Assembly (NCBI GenBank): GCA_963942565.1
Contig: OZ012693.1
Location: 8,247,111-8,311,110 of the forward strand
Length of the DNA: 64,000 nucleotides
Direction of reading: 5' to 3'
Source of the DNA: Maea johnstoni
Lineage: Eukaryota; Annelida; Polychaeta; Spionida; Magelonidae
Part shown: positions 12,598-25,590 of the stretch, in pieces
Layout of the letters: the number at the start of each line of letters is the position of its first letter
Numbering within the stretch: position 1 is the stretch's first letter
Translations under genes and position numbers: made by a program
The notes under the pieces: generated by a model
Databases searched by the model: none
Told to the model about the DNA's origin: nothing
Seen by the model: the letters and a program-made list of their open reading frames with translations, nothing else

Positions 12598-14460
12598 TCC
12601 TTACTTTTGAATGCTAACTGTTAAAACAACTACTCTCTGCTGTTTACTTAACAAAAAGGAGTATAACTTGCAGGCATTCAAAATGGATATGGGACTAAAA
12701 AATCAATTGATTTTGACTAATGACTAATGTCGCAAAAATTCACATCAGCGTTTGTCAAACCTTATAGTTCAAACTGAAAATAGATTTTAACAGATAAAAA
12801 AACATCTTCAAAAATCCCACATGAATTCTAACTTTATTCAAACATTGACAATCAAGTCTAAGAGGATCGATCCCACAGTAAAAATAAAAATATCACTTGA
12901 GGGAAATATTTCAATAAATAGCCACTCACAGTTGGAATTAACACCCACATCATTTTGCTGATAATATATATTAATCATTTGATTATTCAAGGAAACTAAA
13001 ACCATAATAGCACCAGGAGGCCATCATCTTTTTGTTTGTTTGCTTGTTTGTTTTTTTTGTTTTGTTTTTTAATAAGGGCCAGTTTGGCACAAGCTGAATA
13101 TTGTTAGAACCAAACTTCTCTTAGGGAGCACAAGATTTTCTAAAAGATTCATTAATTTATATATTTTTATTTTCAGATGTAAAGATTCAAAATAAACAGC
13201 TAAGCTGAAATCTACTTGCAAAATAAATCTCATGTCTAAAATTGTCCATTGAAATCTTTCTTTTTGTTTTGTTTCCCACCACCTAGGTTCAGTTTAGGGT
13301 TGGTTTCCCATAAACTTTCTGACGCCACAATTACTGTACATCAAGTCTTAATGATTACTGCCTAGTCCCATAGCAGGAGGTAATTGCCACATGCCAGATT
13401 CTATCAGGATTACTGTCTCTCAACTGACAACTAGCTCTACACACCTGCACAATACCCACATACAGCACAGAACACCTACACTGACAGAGACCACCCATAG
13501 AACAGGAATAACACCTTCTTCACAACTGCTATTCACAATATTAGACAGATTTATTGCCTAACGTACCTAGCTCACGTCATGGGGTGCATTACAATAAAGA
13601 ACCTAGCTCCAGTCTCCTTGTAACTCATATAGTTATGGCGATGAATATATCATTTACTGCAAATTCACACTTAGTAGTGGGTTGACCAAAAATTTCTAAA
13701 ATATGTGCTTAATCAAGCATGATTCTCATAAAACTTATTAGAAGCGAAAGTGAAATGATAAGCACATCCTGCCAAGAACGAATTGCTATGAAAAGTGAAA
13801 AGGTGTGGAGTGATATTAATTCAAAATATGATTTTTTTTCAAAAATGTATAATGTGATTGCAACAAATTTGATTGGTGATTGCTTATTTCAAAAATTAAT
13901 CAAAAACTTATAATTATCTAAATATTTGGTACAGATAAAAGCAATTTTATTTTGTTTGTTTTTTCCTGTTTTTTCTGTTTTGTTTTTATAAACGGTTGTG
14001 TGAAATATTGAAGATATCATTTTACCTACGAAAATTGCCAAACGTAAGTATAAAGACCATTCCTCTGCTTGCCTGGACTTAATAGCCTATTAAGGTTGGT
14101 GTGCACACATATATGAATTACCCTTAAGAGGTGAATGGGCAGGTGCCATAACCGATTACCTTCAAAGAAGAATCCATTTTTTTCACTGCTTCTGCTTCTT
14201 GTATCCCAAGTCACTCGTTTAGCTGAACAAATGAAACCATAGCACACAATATGTCAAGAGAGAAATCATACATATGAAACCATAGCAGCATAGAGAGTAG
14301 AGAGTAGCATAGAGAGTACAGAGCAAAGAGACAATCATGAAGATGAAAAAAGAATAACAAAAAATAACAAATCAATAAGTCAGTCCTATCCTCTATGAGA
14401 CCAAGATCTTTCTGAAATTTTAGGCACATTTTTATTTGATTCTTTCCTCTCCGTAGTTGT

Positions 14461-14526
14461 CACTATCATTATCATCGTAATCATCATCATAATTATAGCC
14501 ATAATCATTTTACCATCATCATTATT

Positions 14527-14609
<83 letters not shown>

Positions 14610-14720
14610 CATCTGGACCATAGTCATTTCGCCAAGATCATCATCATCATCATCATTATACGTTTTTGGCATTGTTATCAGTATCATCATCATTATCATC
14701 AACATATCGGTATTAACCAG
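14461..14720. repeat. ATC/CAT trinucleotide microsatellite
   Basis: A long run of ATC repeats with ATT interruptions. It gives a poly-Met/Asp frame that is not a gene. Confidence 0.95.
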
Positions 14721-14989
14721 CAAAAAATACTTCATTTTTGCTAAATGTATGATAATACTGCATTGTTACCAATAATAAGTCCATGTCGCACAAACACTGG
14801 CATATAGGACAGTAATAAACACCTTAGAAGAAAGAGGGAGGAATGACCTTTCATAGGCTAGAAATAGATTTTGGATGCTACATGTAAATATCAGTGTCCC
14901 CACATGATCTGAGTCTCAGACTGAGTAAGGATTCTGAAGAGGTTTCCATCAACACATGAACTTCTCACCAAGATACTCCAAGTGGTCAC

Positions 14990-15838
14990 TAGTGATGTCA
15001 TTGATATGAGATTTTATCGATTCGATTAATCGCTATATTTTTCGATACGATTCGATTCGATTCGATTCACCGTAACGTGCTCGTTGGGCTTAATTAATTA
15101 CCTAGTAATTACTCAAAATAAAGAACATGCTTGCCTTTTTAATTCATTCATCAAAGATCAAATTAATTAATTAATTCTGTAATTATGCATTCATCAATTA
15201 TTATAATCTATCATGATTTATTTCATTCTATTTTTATTTCATTTGAATACATTTATTACTGAATCTAATTTGTTTATCATTTTACTTTATATTTGATTTA
15301 TTCTTTTATACCTATTACAATTCATTCTACTTGAATTGAATTCGTTTTGTGGCTGTTATTTGTATGAATTTCATATAGTGCCACATTGTATGCCTATTAC
15401 GTTTGCTCATTTGAGACACGAACGTTTGAAACGTTCGTATCTCGAATACTGCGCACTTGATGAGCAGTACGTTTAGCGAACGTTTCAAACATTTGTTGTT
15501 ATGAATGTACTGCGATTTCTATGTGCGCAGTAAAATAAAATGGCGCCCGTTTGTTTTGGTGAGCGAACCGATCTACCGCTCATGATTTTGCATGTACTTA
15601 CGGCTAAGAGCCGTAGTACAACGTAAAACATAACCATAAAAGGTTACGGCCGTTGGTATATTGAGGCTGAGTGATCGCTCATGATTTTTGGCTGTAGAAC
15701 TTAACCCCCAAATGTAGCGGCATTTGGGGTTAAATTTTGTCGATTCTGCCGCATCGATACGGTTGCCTTATCGATGCGACTATCGACAGGGTCATACCTA
15801 GCGGTGCATCGACTTGGCGACTATCGATGACATCCCTA
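14990..15838. mobile_element. hAT-type non-autonomous transposon with intact TSD (849 bp)
   Basis: An exact 8-bp duplication GTGGTCAC flanks the element (14982-14989 and 15839-15846). The ends are TAGTGATGTCA and TGACATCCCTA, and the inverted similarity continues into ATCGAT-rich ends (TTCGATTCGATTCGATTC at the left, ATCGATGCGACTATCGA at the right). An internal palindrome CGAACGTTTGAAACGTTCG lies near 15420. No transposase frame is present. The exact TSD suggests a fairly recent insertion into the KCC intron. Confidence 0.88.
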
Positions 15839-15923
15839 GTGGTCACTACTAGGTTTATAGATTTAGTTTGTTTGTCCTTGAGACTTTCAGGTTTGCTTAC
15901 CAGACACCTGATATGGGTTGACA

Positions 15924-16494
15924 TTAACCCATTCATGCCTGTAGCCCCTCAAAAGTAGTGACTTAATTATTTGGGAATATCTTCCTATCAAAAGCACATT
16001 TTGGGAATTGGATAAAGGCTAATCAGAAGTAAAAAAACAACTCATACTGTATTTTTTTTGTAATCATACATTATTGTACAGTTAATCTTGGTAGTGCCAT
16101 AGATCCATATGAGAGACAGCAATAAAAAAACAGATTATTGTTTATCAACCACAAGTATGTAGTTCCCCAACCTTGCAGCATTTTTCTTGGAAGTTCTGTG
16201 CTAATCTTTTTTGTGTAATGATGCTATTGATTTTTACAGTGTTTATTAACATTATCTATTAACTCACTAATACTTAAAATTTCCTCTAATACTTGTTGTC
16301 TGGATCTATAATACTTCAGACAATTAACTTTGAAATTGGGAATGATTTTACAAAATATTTGGAGGGGAGTTTTTGGCTATATTCTGAATAACATTCCTCC
16401 TTGAAATATTTCTTCAACTATGCTTTAGCCTGCAAGATTTCATCAAAACTAACTGTCAGGCTGCTTTTAGCTGCTGCGAGCATTAATGGGTTAA
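15924..16494. mobile_element. TTAA-flanked MITE family b, large copy
   Basis: TTAACCCATTCATGCCTGTAG at the left and GCATTAATGGGTTAA at the right, both including TTAA. At 571 bp it is longer than the usual about 225 bp of this family and so probably carries an unrelated inner insertion. Confidence 0.7.
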
Positions 16495-16871
16495 TATGAG
16501 ACCTTTTTGAAATTAAAGGCAGTCAAGTTAAGCAAGTTGCAAATCTAATCGAGAAGTCTGCCTAATACACATTTATTTTTGGGATAATGGAACTATTTGT
16601 CATGTCAAGGCCAGGCGTATACTGAAAATCAGTATCAACAGGCCTATCACTTTACCTTTAATAACTATGAACTTTTTTGACAAACAGGCAATCATATCTG
16701 GAGCGTACACATGGTCTGACATGTATATGAATATCTTGATTATAAAGCTGTACTTTGAGTAATAATACTTAACTGAAAGGAAATGTAGACCATGTTGACT
16801 TTGAATCTAACACTAAAACTGAGATCAAAAAAAGTGGCAATACAAGACCGATGTCTCGTTCGGCCCTCTGA

Positions 16872-17100
16872 TTAACCATTAGTGCTCACATTGGCCAAAA
16901 GCAGCCTAACAATTATGGTTAATCTTGTAAGCAAAAGCATATTTGGGTAAAGATTTGAAAGAGAAATGTTAACCAGAACAATACCAGCAACTCTCCTTCA
17001 AATATTTTGTGAACTAATTCTGAATTCCCAAGTTATTGCCAAAAATAGTACAGTTCCAGACGACAAAGTCTCAAGGAACTCGCGAGCATGAATGATGTAA
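16872..17100. mobile_element. TTAA MITE family b, diverged
   Basis: It contains the family core CAACTCTCCTTCAAATATTT and GTTCCAGACGACA and ends GAGCATGAATGATGTAA. The right TTAA is lost. Confidence 0.65.
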
Positions 17101-18235
17101 ATAAGAAATAAGAGGCACGTGCCAGTGAGAGGCTTCTTCTCCTACACAGAGCCGTTTCCAAGTACGCCTGACAAAGATTACATGTCAGTAGCCACTTGAG
17201 CACAGGCTGCGATGCTATAGGCATTGATAGCATTACGAGATCAGAGAGGAGGTAGTGCATTGCATGCATTAACACTTAATGGCAGCCACTTCATCATAGA
17301 ACACACGACAGAAAGGCAATAGGAAATGACATATGGCTACTTATATGGTGGAGTTTATCATGTCATGTTGTTGCCACATTCACATTACCTAATTATTCAT
17401 GCTCGGAGCTCTGGTCAGGTCCATCTTGCCTTATATCTATGATGAATTGATTTGAATACACTAATTTTGTTATTCTTAACATCTTTAGAATATTTAGGCA
17501 TCCTAACTCTTATATGGACTGATTGATAAGCACAAATTGTATTTCAATCATTAGTTTTTGTAGAGGGCCTGTTGTAAGTTGGTCTGGTAGCCGTAAAAAT
17601 GTGCAACATTTCAAAGGACTACCTTATAATGGCATGTGTGCAATGGACAGACTCTTGAAAGGAAAAGAATTTAACCCTGAGCCCAGTTTACTGGCTCATC
17701 ACGATGTAACTGTTTTAGTTTAACGCCTCTGAGGACTACTAAGAACTAACAAACAGATAATCACCTGGCGCTGTGGGAGCTCTGGAGAGGATTAAAGGAA
17801 CATCTGTTGTTCTATCACCATAGAAGAATCAACAGGGAAATTCATTATATTATAATGTATTTGACTTCTTTCCTATATTATTTTGTATGATATAGGTATG
17901 CAGATAAAACATTTAGATGCATACATCAATATGCTAAATTTTCAACTAATTTGTCTTTTTTTTCATTTGCATCAATAGTTCATCTTTCGTTTTATACTTA
18001 GAATTAACCTAAAATAAATTCATTTTGTAAAACTGATTGATTACTTACCATAGCGCCCTGAAATCTGGTGAAAGTTACATTACTTGAGATTTATGTTCTA
18101 TATATAATATGAAAGCTATTCTTTATTAACAGAGAAATATTTCTATAGATATTCACACATTATCTTTCTTTAAAAATCATGTCTTTAATAAGTATGTATT
18201 AAGTAGCCAGACAACCTCTGCATTGAGCATTTATA

Positions 18236-18579
18236 CAGGCCTCAACGCTAACTCAAAATGATACTGGCCCTGTAGGACCAGTAATACCTAGCATCTACTG
18301 GTCCTGCAGAATATTTACTGGCCCTACATTTTTTCTTTAACATAAGAAGAAAGAACATTGCATATGATTCACCACAACACTTATCTTTATAAATTTTATC
18401 TTCATTTATTTCAAAAACAATTTGGGGCTTTCTCAGGGGGAAACTTTTTAACAAGAATGTCTCCAAATGTTTACTGGCCCTGTAGGACCAATTGAGGTCT
18501 TTTTTTACTGGCCCGAAGCTGTTTTGGGGAATTTTTTACTGGCCTGGGGCCATAGGTTCACCCTTAGCGTCGAGCCCTG
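18236..18579. mobile_element. CAGGGCTCGA-end MITE, module 1, exact 5-bp TSD
   Basis: The element runs from CAGGCCTCAACGCTAA to TTAGCGTCGAGCCCTG, about 344 bp. The flanks are TTATA (18231-18235) and TTATA (18580-18584). The interior has alternating ACTGGCCCTGTAGGACCAGT-like words that pair with each other. Copies lie at 48196-48546 and 51832-52188. Hyphenless CAGGG ends and a 5-bp duplication fit the hAT5-type group, but no transposase is present. Confidence 0.8.
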
Positions 18580-19540
18580 TTATACATTCAGTCCAGAAGT
18601 AATATCTTTATCACACTAAAATGAATTGCAACCCTAGATAAAATAAGAAATACTTTTTAAAAATCACATACTGGTCAGCATTTTGTGTAAAATGAAAAAG
18701 GAAGGAAGGCTTTACTTATTTACTTTTTCTTCTTGGGAATTTTTGGAAAAAAGTAAGAATGAAAGCAAATGATTATTAGTGAGTATTTTCTCTAGATCAC
18801 AGAGAGATATAATTAGTTACACTAGGTAGTAGCTACAATCATCTTTCAAAATAATTTTGCTAATCAGACTTCTTTAGAGTAAAACAAGAATAACAAATAT
18901 TAAATAGCAAAGCCTCTCAAATAGATAATTGAATAAGAGAGATCTAATAATGTGCGTTAACTACAATTATCTTCCATAATCTCTCAATTACTAATGCTAC
19001 AGAGCAACTGATTTGGCTAATTGACTTTGAGCAACCATGCATGAGTATTCCATCACGTCAGGATTATAATATTTCCCACAAAGGGGTTTAGTTTATTCTT
19101 TACAATTGTATTCTGAATTCCTAACCGATGCATTCCTATCTGCTACATGACTATTTATTTGATCAAGAGTCAAGTTACTGTTACTCAGCCTATATGATGA
19201 AAAATAAGCTCCATTTCTCAAGAGCTAAGCAACTGAGGAACATCTATTTCCGGTGCCTTAGATTATTCCCTTCACAGAGGATCAGTGTCAATGGTGATGA
19301 TGACAGCTCTTTGGCATAATTATTGCCTGCCGGATAAGCAAGGTGGATATAGCAACGGACTGATTTCTACGGCCGACTATTTCCCGGGCTTAAGGACTTC
19401 CTTCCCTTGTCTTGTTGTTGTTGTAGCCTCTTGAGCTGGCTTTGAAGTGAGTGAAGTGAGTGGGTGGGAACCTCATTCCCCTGTGGAACTAGAGAGCACG
19501 GAAATAAGTGGTAGAGGGCTAGGTATTGCCAACATAGACA

Positions 19541-19758
19541 TTAACCCTCACAATGCTGCTCAGGCTACTGTCGTCCAAAGCACATGGAAGCAAGTTTCTT
19601 GAAAACCATCCAAACCCTGTCATGTTTATATTCATAGGAAAGCTCTCGCTGAGTTCTCTCAAATGAGTACCTCAGTTGCCAGGGTTTCAGTCATTTCTTA
19701 GGTTTTTTTTGCATCATTTTGTATTGACCAAATTAGCTACCAGCAGCAGAAGGGTTAA
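19541..19758. mobile_element. TTAA MITE family a, complete copy
   Basis: TTAACCCTCACAATGCTGCT at the left and CAGCAGAAGGGTTAA at the right, 218 bp. CCC/GGG termini next to TTAA fit piggyBac-type insertion. It is non-coding. Confidence 0.8.
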
Positions 19759-19820
19759 CCCCTACATCCTCTATGTACTTAGTTTAGTCTAAACTGAACT
19801 TGAAACTGGGCGATATACAG

Positions 19821-20024
19821 TTAACCCTTCAATTGCTCGGGCTACTTTCGTCCAAAGCACAAATATTTTCGAAAACCATCTAAATGCTATCATGCTGGTA
19901 TTCATTGGATAGCTCTCATTGAGTACTCTCAGATAAGTACCCATCTGCCAGGGTTTCAGTCTTTTTCAGCTTTTTTGCATCATTAAGTATTAGCAAAATA
20001 AGCAAATAGCAGCATAAGGGTTAA
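19821..20024. mobile_element. TTAA MITE family a, complete copy
   Basis: TTAACCCTTCAATTGCTCGG to AGCATAAGGGTTAA, 204 bp, same orientation as the copy about 60 bp to its left. Confidence 0.82.
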
Positions 20025-20183
20025 AATTGCAGAGAAACCACTGATGGAAAATTTGTAAGTGGGCTCTCCTAGACAAGTGGTCTCTGTAGATAGTCAATTA
20101 AGTAGGGGAATTCAGACTTGTCTTTGTTGACAAGTGGTCTATCTATGCAAGTAATCTCTTTGATTAGTTTGACTACATAGAGT

Positions 20184-20560
20184 ATATTGGGGTTATGTTC
20201 TCATTACGGCTCCTCTTCTTCAGATCTGTTCATCTATAACAATTACACTAGTTAGTTAGCATCAGGGATCCCATTGGCTTCACTTACTAGGATCCCAATA
20301 GAATCTTTTAAGTACCTTTTTATAGGGAGTGTTTCAACAATACTGATGCAGGATTTTTATCTTGTTTACACAAAGTATTGGGGTTATGTTCTCATTATGG
20401 CTCCTCCTCTACTCCTTCAAATCTCCTCATCTATAACAATTACACTAGCAGGAGGGATCCCATGGCTTCACTTAGTGGGATCCAAATAAAATCTTATGTA
20501 CCTTTTTATAGGGGGTGTGTTCAACAATTCTGATGCAGGATTTCAATCTTGTTTATTTTA
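20184..20560. repeat. Tandem duplication, 192-bp period, two copies
   Basis: TATTGGGGTTATGTTCTCAT starts at 20184 and at 20376. Both copies continue through ATCTATAACAATTACACTAG, GGGATCCCAT and CTGATGCAGGATTT. The copies differ by small indels. Confidence 0.9.
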
Positions 20561-21627
20561 AAGAGGGCTGTTTCAACAAATAGAGAGAAGCTAAAGTCAA
20601 TAGAAGTAAATAGTGCTCTAGATGGTTGCTCAGATAATCAATAATTGCTCAATTACCCTGTTTTTAAATGCCTTCAATTACAGATATTTCACAGATCAAA
20701 TTCTCTGGAGACAAAAGCTCTTTCAAATCAGGCCTACAGCAGCTGATAGAAATCAAATAGCAATCAAAAAAATATGTTATTTCTTCAATAGTATCTAGCA
20801 AATATATTGTGCCAGGGTGCAACATAGGTTGCAAAACATTATTCGCTGTTTACTTCTCAAAGTGAATAGACTGCATGCACATATCACAAGCTTTTGGAGT
20901 GCACATATGTTAGGTAACAATTGCGTAAGCTTGGAAATATTTAATTAATCAATCAAATTTTTGGTCATTAATCGAATCAAAAATTTCTTACAATGATGTA
21001 CTGACTTCTTTACGCAACACCTTTAAGTAGCTTTTGAAGATGCAATTGGTCTTCCAGGAATTTTTTTTTTCAAGTTCTGAGATTTGTTATTGTATCAACT
21101 CACAAAATAATTTTCCTCAAGTATTTCGTGAACCAATGCTTTATTCAAAATATATAGTACGACGTATGATCCCATCCAGAAGATGGGGATGAAAGGGTCA
21201 ATAAGCTCCTTGTATAATTGATGAAGCATATTCTCCTAGTCTGTTACATCCTAATAAAGGCAACATCCTGCCCAGTGCCCTGTCTACTGGTGTGCAGCGT
21301 AATGACTTGCTATAAATTCATCCTATAGTAGAGGCATTGGTCAGGGACTTAATTGAATCAGTAGTAATCAATGGAGGGTATAAAGAGCCCTCAAGACCTC
21401 ATCAACCCACTCAGGTCTGCAAGGAGGGGAGAAGGTTAATTGATCCTCACGTAAGAAACATTTATACCTATAACATCTATAATATATTTCAGCAATGAGA
21501 CTGTTTATACACAATAAAATGTTCTGTGCCCAAATATCTATGATGGATGGGACCTAGACAGCTATCAGATCAATTACTCTGTATATAATCTATGCTATTC
21601 AATTACATAAACTTATAAGCACCTACA

Positions 21628-21768
21628 CCCTGACATGTTGGTATTCATTAGCTAGTTTTCGCTGAGTACTATCAAATGAGTACTCATGTGCCAGGGTTTC
21701 GGTTACTTTTCATATTCTTTGCATCGTCTTGTATTGGCAAAATTAGCCACCAGCAGCGTAAGGGTTAA
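21628..21768. mobile_element. TTAA MITE family a, left-truncated
   Basis: It begins inside the family at CCCTGACATGTTGGTATTCA and ends AGCGTAAGGGTTAA. Confidence 0.75.
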
Positions 21769-22281
21769 AGTAATGAAATATCTTACAACTACCCTCCCCT
21801 GAGTCTTACGTTAGAGTTTGTTCTTTCGGTAACAAATCAGATATGGTTAGGGGGAATCACTCTCACATGGGCCCCAGTAGAAAGGGCACTGTGTCCTGGT
21901 GATTCTGTTAGTACCAGAGATTAAATCAGAGGTCTACAAGTATTACATGTCAATGGACATGGGAAGCAGATGCATTCATTGATGTTTGACTTCCTACTGG
22001 GAATGGAATAATATTGGGTTTCTCATAGCATGTTATCCACAGCGCTGACTCAGGAATCCAATATAACTCTATCAACAAATCGCACCAATCAGGAGTGATG
22101 CAACTCAGTTCTGGAACCAACAAATAAAGCAAGTGCACAGGTACTTTGCTGGCATCGATGCTTAAAGTTAGCTGTATTTTCAATAGACACACGTTTTTCA
22201 TATGAACTATGAGGCCATATAAAAGATTGTCTCATAAGAGAAACAGCTGAAATAAGCCAGAAGAAGTGCTATATGTATTTG

Positions 22282-22735
22282 ATTAACCCCTTTAGGTCTG
22301 GAGTGCATGCATGATCCGCCAGCTTTGAACAAAACATCTTAAATGGAGTGAGATCTGGAAAGCATTTGAAAAGGGATTGTTTAAGCCAATGAGAACAACA
22401 GCTTTCATTCAGTCAAATTTATCTCAAAATCTTGCTGTTATTTTAATATATTCGCAAATGTGTTAGACCATGCTTTCAGTCAAATACATCTCAAAATGTT
22501 GCTGTAATATCTAAATACTCCCAAATGTGTTAGACCATGCTTTCAGTAAAATATATCTCAAAATCTTGCTGCTATTTTAATATATTCTAAAATGTGTTAG
22601 GCCATGCTTTCAGTCAAATATATCTCAAAATGTTGATGTAATATCTAAATACTCCCAAATGTGTTAGACCATGCTTTCAGTAAAATATATCTCAAAATCT
22701 TGCTGTTATCTTAATATATTCTTAAATGTTACTTG
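22282..22735. mobile_element. TTAA MITE family c with internal tandem expansion
   Basis: It starts TTAACCCCTTTAGGTCTGG. Its inner part has been amplified into the 67-bp array listed at 22395-22730. The right end is not clear. Confidence 0.5.
22395..22730. repeat. 67-bp tandem array with alternating unit types
   Basis: GTTAGACCATGCTTTCAGT or a close variant recurs at 22462, 22529, 22596 and 22663, a period of 67. Units alternate between CTTGCTGTTATTTTAATATA and GTTGCTGTAATATCTAAATA, giving a 134-bp higher-order dimer (A-B-A-B-A). Confidence 0.88.
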
Positions 22736-23589
22736 GATAACATGGATTTAAAGCATGCATTCACAAAATATTTGAAGGAAAGTCAATTATTTGCATGGGC
22801 ATTGGTTGATGATCCTTCTACAATTATTTTTCTATATATGCTTTGGTCAGAAAGCTATCACAAAAGTAGTCAGGCCTTGTTATGGCGCTATACTATGGTA
22901 ATAATTTTGTTATCCATTGGTTTCAGCATCACTGAGCTCTACATAATCCCCCCTGACAAATCACCTTATAGTCAGCAAGTTAACAAGAACCCTAATTGGC
23001 TGGATTATCCCTTCCCAATACAATTAATGAACAATCCACAAGCAAAATTTGGCAGCCAAATTTGCGATGGGTTATTCCGCAATATTTCCCTAGGCAAAGA
23101 TCCATTCGAGACGGTGCTGTCAGGCAATATTTCAAATCCATGACATGGCCTTTGCTTGTTCTGTAGCTTTTTACTAGCAATTCATGCAGCAACAGTTCTT
23201 AAAGCGTGGATACAATTAGCTTTATGCTCAGCATTGACGTCACTTATTGGTCCTGAATGTTGCGTAATGATGGAAGCCTAAGGTAAAGATAATTTAGTCC
23301 TGAAAATTGGGCATGTAAAAGCTAATACTCCCAAAGGCTGAATCTACCTTATAGCTGTGTACCAAGCAAAATATGATTTAATTGTTATTGAACATGATTC
23401 ATATTCTTGTTTTCTGACTAATATGTAGTTTGTTTGTTGTTTTTCTTGCTTGTTTTCCCCCTGTTTGTCAAGCATTACTCCTCTTTCACAGATAACACAG
23501 CCTTGAGTAATGGTATAGGTGTAATATCATTCACTATACAATATGGGAATTCAGAATTTTGATTTTTCGTCACTTTTTCTGCCATATTG

Positions 23590-23760
23590 TGACTAAGCCA
23601 TTACTAGCTAGTTCTAACTGGTGGAGACTGAGAACACACTGCCTAACCCCAAGTCACTGGCAACTTTATCACATGCCCTGGGTGGAATTCAAACCCAGGC
23701 AGTGGCGAGAGACCGCTAGCAGTCAGTGGCAATGCCTTAGACCACACAGCCATCGGGGCA
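23590..23760 (-). mobile_element. tRNA-derived SINE (tRNA-Leu-like head)
   Basis: On the minus strand the head reads GCCCCGATGGCTGTGTGG then TCTAAGGCATTGCC, close to the D-arm of tRNA-Leu (GATGGCCGAGTGGTCTAAGG). It is followed by a box-B-like GGTTTGAATTCC and then about 80 bp of tRNA-unrelated body. These are pol III internal promoter elements. A bona fide tRNA is rejected because the acceptor stem and the anticodon arm do not close. The left boundary and tail are uncertain. Confidence 0.6.
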
Positions 23761-24088
23761 AGTCCTATACAATATGGGATATGAATGATTCATATGGTAA
23801 CAAGTTTTCACTTTTGCTTGAAATAAAGACATACCTTACGAAGATGTAAATAGGAAGAAACATAAAATAAATGAATAACCAAAAATTTCATTTAATCTGT
23901 TGCATTTTTCATACGGAATTGATCAAAATGCAAAAAAGGATGTTGTGAAAAGATGGGTGGGATCAAACCTAACTGTAAACTTGATTTGCAGGGTTCCAAA
24001 TTAAATTCAAACCAAAATAAATGTAAACAATATAAAACACTCAATCCCAGGACCAGTTTGAAACATGCAACCAATTGTGAATGACCTC

Positions 24089-24300
24089 TTAACCTTTCCA
24101 ATGCAAAGGCTATTTTTGTCCGAAGCACAAGGACGCAAAGCTTTTTGAAAATCGTCAAAACCCTGTCATGTTGGTGTTCATTGGATAGCTCTCGCTGAGT
24201 ACTGTCAGATGAGTACCCATGTGCCATGGTTTTGGTCATTTTTCAGGTTTTTTGCATCATTCTTATCGGCCAAATTAGCCACCAGCAGCATAAGGGTTAA
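24089..24300. mobile_element. TTAA MITE family a, complete copy
   Basis: TTAACCTTTCCAATGCAAAG to CAGCATAAGGGTTAA, 212 bp. Confidence 0.82.
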
Positions 24301-24838
24301 AGCATGCTCTCCCTCGCAGCAGGAACTGTGCCATATGTCAATGGTTAATACTCATGTCTACAAAAAATCTCAGAATGCCATTCATCAGGCAGCAGTGAAA
24401 TAAATGACTTGTAATAACTTAGCCTACCAAACTCTAGCCCATATGTTTGGCAAAAAATGATAAATTAGGCTGGATTTAGAAGTTGTACGTACGTCTGGCT
24501 TAGGTGCTATATAACTGATGTTTTTTAGTATGACTTGCTCAGAATTTTCACATATCTCTAAATGACATTCATAGATAGCAGTGAAAGGTACACAATGGAT
24601 ATCTGATTTTTTTTATCTCCTTCACTTTGACAATACATTTCTAAAAGGTTTTGATGACTTTATGAACTTGCATTTTGTCTTTCATTTAAACATTACTTTT
24701 TTCACCAAAGCATGCACTATTGCCAACACAATGAATATGCTTGCTCATCATATGTCAGTAGCCGAACTGAACCAATTAAATTCAAATCATCCTTGCATAA
24801 TGAATAAGTCAATATTTCATTATTAGAGTATTTCTTGC

Positions 24839-25068
24839 TTAACCCAATTATGCTTAGAGATGGTCTTTACTTTTTTTGTCTGGAATTGTTAAACTTTTGA
24901 AACTAACTATGTAATTAAGTGTGATTAGCAACATATTTCACGGGGAGTTGTTCGTTACTTTCTGGTCAACACTTCTTCATTAAATATTTTGCTCAAAACT
25001 AATTCTGTGAGAGCAATCTCACCAGATTAGTCAGGCGGTTTTGGACTTGACAGTCATGAATGGGTTAA
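24839..25068. mobile_element. TTAA MITE family b, complete copy
   Basis: TTAACCCAATTATGC at the left and GTCATGAATGGGTTAA at the right, 230 bp. The interior is shared with other family b members (GGGGAGTTGTTCGTTACTTT, CACCAGATTAGTCAGGC). Confidence 0.72.
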
Positions 25069-25354
25069 GGTATCTTTGAAGGCCAGCCTTCCTTAAAGAC
25101 GTGTATTTACTATTTTTAAACAGACTAAATTTGCTTGCGATCATAATAAACCTCCAATACATTAAAGCAATTGTACTTCATTAAGTGCAATGAACTTAAA
25201 TAATTTTAAGATATTCTTCCTTAAATTTTACTCAATTATGAAGGAAATGGCTATATCATTAATACACTATTTTTCTATTCTCAGATCTACATCTTCTATT
25301 ATAACGAAGGTACTATAAAAGTGTATTATCCAGCATCATTGCCTAAAAAAACTC

Positions 25355-25590
25355 AACAATAAACTCACAGCAGCCAAAAGCAGCCTGACAATTTAATTAA
25401 GATGTAATCTCTCAGGTGGAAGTATAGTAAGGGAATATTTGAAGGAGAAAGTTTAAATTAAGTACTACCCCCGACTCTCCTTCAAATTTTATTTCTTTTG
25501 AGAATGGCTTTGGAATTAGATGTGATTTTACAAGACAATTAAAGGAGAGTTGTTGGCATTGTTCTGATGAACATTTCTCATTGAAGTAAT
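25355..25590. mobile_element. TTAA MITE family b, fragmentary
   Basis: It contains AGCAGCCAAAAGCAGCCTGA, AACTCTCCTTCAAATTTTAT and AAAGGAGAGTTGTTGGCATT, the paired inner words of family b. The ends are eroded. Confidence 0.5.

Noticed and set aside
14505-14735. Met/Asp-repeat protein, and the Ile-repeat frame at 32355-32648
   Set aside because: Translations of ATC and ATT microsatellites.
22733-23143. 136-codon plus-strand frame
   Set aside because: No family resemblance, no splice context, AT-driven composition, and it begins at the edge of a tandem array.
23680-23760. Functional tRNA-Leu gene
   Set aside because: The promoter boxes are present but the stems do not pair as a tRNA; a SINE head explains it better.
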